From an uncultured Prevotellaceae bacterium (lineage in GTDB: Bacteria > Bacteroidota > Bacteroidia > Bacteroidales > Bacteroidaceae): a stretch of 33,640 nt of DNA. Positions 29,063 to 33,640 of this stretch are shown here, one piece after another (positions within the stretch are counted from its first letter, which is position 1; each line of letters opens with the position of its first letter). Below the pieces are notes generated by a model. That model was not told where the DNA came from. It worked only from the letters and a program-made list of their open reading frames with translations, and searched no databases. The stretch spans positions 1-33,640 of the forward strand of contig OMZE01000049.1 in NCBI GenBank assembly GCA_900315455.1, in the 5' to 3' direction. The position numbers were made by a program, and so were the translations under genes.

Positions 29063-30847
29063 ATGAGACATCTGTTTTTTACTTTCTTCCTGGCTCTTCT
29101 CTCGGCGACACAGGTTGCTGCCTTCCAAAAAGAGTCAATCAACATCACTGTAAATGGTAAACAGCGCAACATGGTGGTGTTTACCCCTAATGAGTTGCCT
29201 GCCAAGTCACCACTGTTCATCGTCACCCACGGTATGAACCAAGATCCGGAATACCAGTATGGGTCGGATAAGATGTATGAGATGATCGATACCGCAAAGT
29301 TTGTGATCACCTATCTGCGCAGCGACGGCAACACATGGGATACAGGCGGAACGAAAGACCAGAACTTCGTCATCAGTGCCATCGACGAGATGGCCAGCCG
29401 CTACGACATCGACAGAGACCGCGTCTATTGGTCGGGATTCTCCATGGGGTCGATGCTCATCCATCATTGCATTGCCAATATGCAAGACAAGATTGCGGCC
29501 TTCGCACCAACTAGCGGCATCCAGTTCTCCGAGCAGCCCTGGAACAACTGCACGAAGCCCGTCAACCTGCTGGAGGTCATCGCCTATGATGACGAGACGT
29601 TCGGCTACGAGCAATATGGCATTCACGACTATATAGAAAACTACGCCCTTCACGACAATCACACCAACTATTCGAAGACCATTGGCTACAAGCCCATCAG
29701 CAGCAGTTGGTTTGATGGCGACCTGGAAAAATGGACCGGCGGTCCTGAAGGTGGCGAGGTGTGGCTCTACTCCTATCACAACGGCGGACACTGGCCTATG
29801 GACCTGAACCGCCATCTCATCTGGAATTTCTGTAAGCGCTTCTCGCTGAATCAGCCCAGGGTGAAAATCACCCAGCCGGCAGGCGAGACCACCTACCTAT
29901 ACATGGCTCCTGAAGGAGAGGCCACATTCCCCGACATCACCATCGAGGCCACCGCTGTAGCCAAACAAGGGCAGGTGGAGACGGTGGAGTTTTATGACGG
30001 CAACACCCTGCTGCAGTCGCTTTCGGCAGAACCCTTTACCGCCACGCTGACAGCCCCCACGGTAGGGCGGCACGAACTGCGCGTGGTGGTGACCGACAGC
30101 AATGGGAAGAAGGGAGAGAGTTCGTGCGTGGTAAACTGCCTCACGTCTGACAACACCTTCGACCTGACACAGAATTTCACCACCGAGGGCATCGTGCCGC
30201 AAGACTGGATGGTGTGCAACGGCAAGGTGAAGCGCATGGGCGGCGGACTGCCATACACCAATGGGTGCCGTCTGTTGCGATTTACGAACGCCGCACGTGC
30301 CTTTGACTATGGACTATATGTGGAGAACCCCGGTGGCAAGGTGCGTTCGGGGTACGCAAGATTTGGCGATGCACAGGCCCGTTCACGCATGACGCTGCAC
30401 GCCGGACAATATTCGCTCAGGTCGAGGCTCTGCAACTGGAACCAGCCCGACTTTACGTCGGTGGTTGTTGTCATAGAGGACTCTAATGGCGAGGAGGTGG
30501 CGTCGACCACCTTCACTCCCAACGTCAATATCGGCGGCGATACCGGCAACAGTTTCGGCGGTGGCAAGAGGCAGTTGTTCGAGTTTGATATTCCCGAGAC
30601 GGGCGACTATATGCTCTCTTACTATACCGATGCCGTGAAGAAAGCCGACTTCGTATTGGGAATGTGCACGCTCCAGGTCAAGTCATTCTCCCCAACGGGC
30701 ATCCAGGATGTTGGCCAGGGCCATGCTCCCTCGGTGAAGGGATGCTACGACCTCAGCGGAAGGCGCATTGAGGAAAGCCAACTGCCGAACAGCCAGTTGC
30801 AACCTGGTGTTTACATCATCGACGGCCGTAAGGTGGTGGTGAAGTAA
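29063..30847 (+). CDS. Secreted CE1-type esterase (PHB depolymerase-like) with T9SS sorting tail
   Basis: A 594-residue protein. Signal peptide 1-20 (FFTFFLALLSATQVAA). Residues 22-270 are an alpha/beta-hydrolase with the nucleophile elbow GFSMGS (Ser127) and a likely catalytic His243 in YHNGGHWPM. This branch includes acetyl-xylan and feruloyl esterases. Residues 275-365 are an Ig-like domain (ITIEATAVAKQGQVETVEFYDG in two parts). Residues 370-545 form a beta-sandwich that may bind carbohydrate. The end, CYDLSGRRI...GVYIIDGRKVVVK, is the usual Prevotella T9SS tail, so I infer export and cell-surface attachment. Together with GH115 and GH3 it suggests removal of side groups from xylan. The substrate is inferred only. 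Confidence 0.87.
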   Translation: MRHLFFTFFLALLSATQVAAFQKESINITVNGKQRNMVVFTPNELPAKSPLFIVTHGMNQDPEYQYGSDKMYEMIDTAKFVITYLRSDGNTWDTGGTKDQNFVISAIDEMASRYDIDRDRVYWSGFSMGSMLIHHCIANMQDKIAAFAPTSGIQFSEQPWNNCTKPVNLLEVIAYDDETFGYEQYGIHDYIENYALHDNHTNYSKTIGYKPISSSWFDGDLEKWTGGPEGGEVWLYSYHNGGHWPMDLNRHLIWNFCKRFSLNQPRVKITQPAGETTYLYMAPEGEATFPDITIEATAVAKQGQVETVEFYDGNTLLQSLSAEPFTATLTAPTVGRHELRVVVTDSNGKKGESSCVVNCLTSDNTFDLTQNFTTEGIVPQDWMVCNGKVKRMGGGLPYTNGCRLLRFTNAARAFDYGLYVENPGGKVRSGYARFGDAQARSRMTLHAGQYSLRSRLCNWNQPDFTSVVVVIEDSNGEEVASTTFTPNVNIGGDTGNSFGGGKRQLFEFDIPETGDYMLSYYTDAVKKADFVLGMCTLQVKSFSPTGIQDVGQGHAPSVKGCYDLSGRRIEESQLPNSQLQPGVYIIDGRKVVVK

Positions 30848-30892
30848 GGGCTGTTTTTTTGTTAAAACGTCATTGAATGATGGGGTGGGGGG

Positions 30893-31669
30893 TCAGTCCT
30901 GGAAAATGGTCTTCCACACTCCGGGCAGTTCGCTGGCCTTATCGGTAGCAGCGATGACCTTTCCATCGGCATCCTTCAGTGTGTAGGGTGCATTCACCTC
31001 ATATTCCCCATATTGTTCTGGGTCGTTGACGTTGGTCACTTCCTCCACTTTCTTCAGCATGCCCCCTTCCCATATGCTCCGTGAGAAGTAGATGGCGCAC
31101 CATGAGGCACTGCCGCCATCGAAAACCGATTTCGTGGCGGGGTGGAGCACGATGTTCTGCAATGCCGGTTCACCCAGCAGACCCATTCTGGCAAACTGTT
31201 CGGCAGCGGGGTCCCAGAGGAGCAGCGTGCTGTATGTGCGCGACTGTCCTGGTCCGATGAAGATATCCACATATCCGTCGAAATTGGCATCCATGAAGTG
31301 TACCGATTTGTCGCCGTCGGTGGCCAACGGCTCTTCGTCGGTGTCGGAGATGGTTTGTAGCAGTTGGTCGTCGAGATAGATGAATGCCTTGGTGATGTCG
31401 TCGGAGAGTTCCACCCTCAAGCCTTCATATGTCGTAGGGCATTGTTCCAGGGTTATCATGCCGTTGGCATCCGTCTCTATCTCTGGTGCTTTCATCTTGA
31501 CATCCTCCGTGGGCATTTCGGCAGCCACTGGCTCGGCAGTGGCGGTGCTGTCGGTGGTTTGTTCTTGCGTGGATGTGGCGTTTGTGTTGCAGGCGGTAAT
31601 GACGCCCATACCCATGGTCAGTGCCACGGCAAGGGGCAGGGCGAAGCGGTTGGAAATATTCTTTTTCAT
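30893..31669 (-). CDS. Lipoprotein with calcium-loop-like motif (XAC2610/FG-GAP-like)
   Basis: A 258-residue protein with a lipoprotein signal (MGMGVITAC; Cys about residue 27). Residues 28-70 are a Thr/Ala/Glu-rich linker. The folded part has FMDANFDGYVDIFIGPG, a DxNxDGxxD calcium-type loop as in XAC2610 or VCBS proteins, then TYSTLLLWDPAAEQFARMG. The C-terminus reads TLKDADGKVIAATDKASE. The function is unknown; it is probably anchored in the outer or inner membrane facing the periplasm. The start at 31669 is set by the signal peptide. A degraded copy of its 3' end lies at 28858-28930. A -7-like TATTTTTG is at 31705-31712 without a good -33 box. Confidence 0.78.
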   Translation of the reverse strand: MKKNISNRFALPLAVALTMGMGVITACNTNATSTQEQTTDSTATAEPVAAEMPTEDVKMKAPEIETDANGMITLEQCPTTYEGLRVELSDDITKAFIYLDDQLLQTISDTDEEPLATDGDKSVHFMDANFDGYVDIFIGPGQSRTYSTLLLWDPAAEQFARMGLLGEPALQNIVLHPATKSVFDGGSASWCAIYFSRSIWEGGMLKKVEEVTNVNDPEQYGEYEVNAPYTLKDADGKVIAATDKASELPGVWKTIFQD

Positions 31670-31712
31670 ACTATAATAATGTTGTGGTTTTTTTATTGAT
31701 GGCACAAAAATA

Positions 31713-32076
31713 CGGATTATTCTTCATAAAAAAGGCAATTATTTAGGGTTTGGCCAATCTTTAGCATTTGTCTAGCACTTATTAACCAAATAAATGCTGG
31801 TTTTACCCCCTGCCAGGGCATGGCACCATGGCTGCAAGATAATGGCAAAACTTCAATTATACATATTTGCGTAATGCATTTTTTATAATTAGTGCAAAAT
31901 AGTATTGGAGTGCTCCTGCTGGCCTGAATTTATCACAAGGATGACTGTTATAATGTGGCTGCCAATAAAGATGATTGATTATGTTTTATTGGATTTTTTT
32001 CTCTGGATGGTTATGTTTTAGAAGGATTTTCCTTGCTTTATGGTTATGTTTTAGAAAAATATCGTATATTATGTAA
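31713..32076. other. Gene-poor AT-rich intergenic stretch
   Basis: No gene is supported. The only structure noticed is a 17-base direct repeat, ATGGTTATGTTTTAGAA, at 32007-32023 and 32040-32056. Confidence 0.5.
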
Positions 32077-32268
32077 GATTCTTCCAAAGAAGCCATCAGT
32101 CAATTCCTCTACACCCACCGCACTGCCGGCGAACAAGTTGAGAAGGATGCCAAGGAAAAAGGAATGCTCGGCTGGTGGCTGTCCGGCGCGGATTTTTTCA
32201 AACCAGAAAATTCACTGCCTTCATCCAAAATTGCCTTTCTCACAATCAAACACGGGACTCTTTGTTAA
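32077..32268 (+). pseudogene. Coding-like remnant without a start
   Basis: An open frame of 63 codons directly after a stop, with no ATG near its beginning. Its text, AISQFLYTHRTAGEQVEK, KEKGMLGWWLSGADFF and KPENSLPSS, has the composition of a real soluble protein and a G+C content higher than the flanking AT-rich DNA (visible at 32105-32190). I take it as the 3' part of a lost gene. The parent family is not recognised. Confidence 0.4.
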
Positions 32269-32306
32269 TACATGGTCTTACAGGTCGATAATTCATGTTT
32301 TTTTCA

Positions 32307-32314
32307 TATCTTTG
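32307..32314 (+). promoter_or_regulatory. -7 box of the acetyltransferase gene
   Basis: TATCTTTG fits TAnnTTTG. No TTTG occurs at the -33 position. The start codon is at 32370. Confidence 0.45.
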
Positions 32315-32369
32315 CACATCAATGGTGCTGCCGTATTGCAGCTGACAACTAGATAGCAAACATACAATC

Positions 32370-33116
32370 ATGGACTACATAAGAGTAACTAAAGACAATT
32401 TGGAGAAGGAGCATATATGCTGTGCCATCTCCAACAACAAGGATGTTCAGGTGTCTTCCAAGAAAGCATGGCTTTCTGAGCGCTTTGATGATGGGCTTGT
32501 GTTTTTGAAGAGTGTTGAACGAGGGAAATGCTTTATTGAATACATTCCAGCAGAAAATGCGTGGAACCCTATTCATGCTGACGGCTATATGTATATCGAC
32601 TGCCTTTGGGTGTCTGGTTCCTTCAAGGGTCACGGTTATTCCAACGACTTGCTTAATGAATGCATCCGTGACAGCAAGGAGAAAGGAAGAATTGGACTAT
32701 GCATCCTTTCAACGGCAAAGAAGAAGCCGTTCCTGGCTGACCCGAAATTTCTCAAACACAAAGGATTCTCAGTCTGCGATGAAGCGGACAACGGTATCCA
32801 ACTTTGGTATTTTCCTTTTTCGTCAGATGCCCCAATCCCTTGTTTCAAGAAATGTGCAAAGCATCCTCATATTGAAGAGAGCGGCTACGTCCTGTACTAT
32901 ACAAGCCAATGTCCTTTCAACGGGAAGTATGTGCCTATCCTTGAAAACATCGCCAAGGAAAAGGGTATTCCTTTCAAGACCATCCATCTACAAAGCAAGG
33001 AGGAGGCGCAAAACGCTCCGACACCCATCACCACCTATGCTGTTTTCCACGATGGCGAGTATGTCACCAACGAACAGATGAACGACAAGAGATTCTTGAA
33101 GATGATTGGCAAATAA
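32370..33116 (+). CDS. GNAT acetyltransferase fused to a YoaP-like domain
   Basis: A 248-residue protein. Residues 1-150 follow the GNAT fold; YIDCLWVSGSFKGHGYSNDLL (about 73-93, in two parts) is motif A, where the GxG loop binds acetyl-CoA. Residues 170-248 look thioredoxin-like (YVLYYTSQCPFNGKYVP, then IPFKTIHLQSKEEAQ and TTYAVFHDGEYV), matching the YoaP-type C-terminal domain found fused to GNAT in Bacteroidales and Firmicutes. The single Cys in TSQCPFNGKY sits where a redox pair would, but the second Cys is absent. The substrate is unknown. Codon use is more AT-rich than in most neighbours, so transfer is possible. Confidence 0.83.
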   Translation: MDYIRVTKDNLEKEHICCAISNNKDVQVSSKKAWLSERFDDGLVFLKSVERGKCFIEYIPAENAWNPIHADGYMYIDCLWVSGSFKGHGYSNDLLNECIRDSKEKGRIGLCILSTAKKKPFLADPKFLKHKGFSVCDEADNGIQLWYFPFSSDAPIPCFKKCAKHPHIEESGYVLYYTSQCPFNGKYVPILENIAKEKGIPFKTIHLQSKEEAQNAPTPITTYAVFHDGEYVTNEQMNDKRFLKMIGK

Positions 33117-33206
33117 AGCAGATTTCGACAAACCGAATCATTTCCTGTAGATTTTTTATAGTTTTTTGCGAACGAAGTTGTCTAACGGATGTAGATTCGA
33201 TTAAAA

Positions 33207-33317
33207 ATGGATAAAAAGGAACAAGTATTCACCCAATTGGTACGGGGCCTGATGAAGGCTTGTGACAGCATCCTGGATCGGCTGCAGGTGAAAGAAGACG
33301 ACCTGTCGAACAAATAG
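33207..33317 (+). CDS. Possible 36-residue protein
   Basis: The frame MDKKEQVFTQLVRGLMKAC...LQVKEDDLSNK reads as one amphipathic helix with sensible codon choice. Its start follows an A-rich stretch. No promoter consensus is visible. It may be a small real protein or the remnant of a longer one. Confidence 0.35.
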   Translation: MDKKEQVFTQLVRGLMKACDSILDRLQVKEDDLSNK

Positions 33318-33369
33318 GAAAATGGTAAATCAAATTTCCAAAAATTGAGATAAATAGCAGCCTCCATTG

Positions 33370-33462
33370 TCAAAAAGATTGATAAAACATCATCAATATC
33401 GCTAAAAATCCCCACATCTTCTTGCGAGGACGTGGGGATTGCCGTGCATCATGGTCGCCCAT
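33370..33462 (-). CDS. Possible 30-residue membrane peptide
   Basis: On the minus strand MGDHDARQSPRPRKK is followed by MWGFLAILMMFYQSF: a charged head and one short hydrophobic helix. It overlaps the terminator hairpin at 33407-33440, which argues against it being translated. Low certainty. Confidence 0.22.
   Translation of the reverse strand: MGDHDARQSPRPRKKMWGFLAILMMFYQSF
33402..33440 (-). terminator. Leftward terminator at the right edge
   Basis: On the minus strand AATCCCCAC, a 16-base loop, GTGGGGATT and then TTT. It suggests a leftward transcript entering from beyond the window. Confidence 0.6.
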
Positions 33463-33484
33463 GCTGTGTATTTAGTGAAAGCGC

Positions 33485-33598
33485 TTACCTGCGTCCACCG
33501 AAGGTTCCGTGAGCGGCTGATGTGCCACCATTGCCATGGCAGGCCACGTTGCCCGACGGACGGGTGCCGAATGTGCGGCTTGGAGACTTCCTTTTCCC
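33485..33598 (-). pseudogene. Open frame without ATG, Gly-rich end
   Basis: A 37-codon frame on the minus strand just upstream of the terminator, reading SPSRTFGTRPSGNVACHGN then GGTSAAHGTFGGRR and stop. The codons look real, but a stop precedes it without an ATG, so it may be a frameshifted gene end or a remnant. The window ends 42 bases further on. Confidence 0.3.
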
Positions 33599-33640
33599 TT
33601 AATTATCCTTTCCTTCCCTTAAACTTCTCTTCCCCCCCAG

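Noticed and set aside
32033-32356. 107-codon frame before the acetyltransferase
   Set aside because: Composition is not protein-like, and another frame in the same stretch has better coding character.

Overview
The window looks like chromosomal DNA of a gut or rumen Bacteroidales bacterium, most likely Prevotella or a close relative. The basis is promoters of the Bacteroidetes type (TTTG, 19-20 bp, TAnnTTTG) in front of many genes, a DUF3836 gene, a GH115 glucuronidase, an esterase ending in a Prevotella-like T9SS sorting tail, meso-DAP dehydrogenase, and the typical palindromic intergenic repeats of this order. All identifications were made by eye, without searches.

Region 1 (1-4176) is accessory in character. 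It holds the end of an ATPase, a WYL-domain regulator, and facing them a reverse transcriptase whose stop codon overlaps a possible start (ATGA) of a gene for a two-helix membrane protein. The 152 bases upstream of the reverse transcriptase contain two clear hairpins. An unknown 171-residue protein with an excellent promoter follows, then a control region with three evenly spaced 21-bp dyads.

Region 2 (4177-10192) is mostly metabolic: an ADP-ribosylglycohydrolase, a DEDDh exonuclease, the anaerobic ribonucleotide reductase pair nrdD-nrdG, tRNA-Phe on the opposite strand with its terminator inside the nrdG 3' end, and a nucleotide-sugar epimerase. Region 3 (10251-18304) is a small hemicellulose group: GH115 alpha-glucuronidase, an outer-membrane barrel with a Gly/Arg tail, and a lipoprotein GH3 glycosidase on the other strand. 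There is no SusC/SusD pair. An orphan adenine methyltransferase overlaps the GH3 gene by 77 bases. A CE1-type esterase at 29063-30847 may serve the same polysaccharide.

Region 4 (20230-24890) has a small conserved gene coupled to an M48 metalloprotease, then a five-gene leftward unit (DUF3836 protein, ABC ATPase, two membrane proteins, GntR/YtrA-type repressor). Its start region carries a 24-bp perfect dyad close to known YtrA operators, which suggests autorepression. Region 5 (24891-26900) is a repeat-rich stretch with many palindromes. In it lies a leftward transcription unit with its own promoter and terminator encoding two tiny proteins (52 and 58 residues).

Region 6 (26863-33640) contains a HicAB-type toxin-antitoxin pair, ddh, a decayed copy of the 3' end of a nearby lipoprotein gene, the esterase, that lipoprotein, a long gene-poor gap with one coding-like remnant, a GNAT/YoaP-type acetyltransferase, and small uncertain ORFs at the right edge. 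The best candidates for something undescribed are the reverse transcriptase/membrane-protein pair with its structured leader, the two-peptide unit, and the three-dyad control region.
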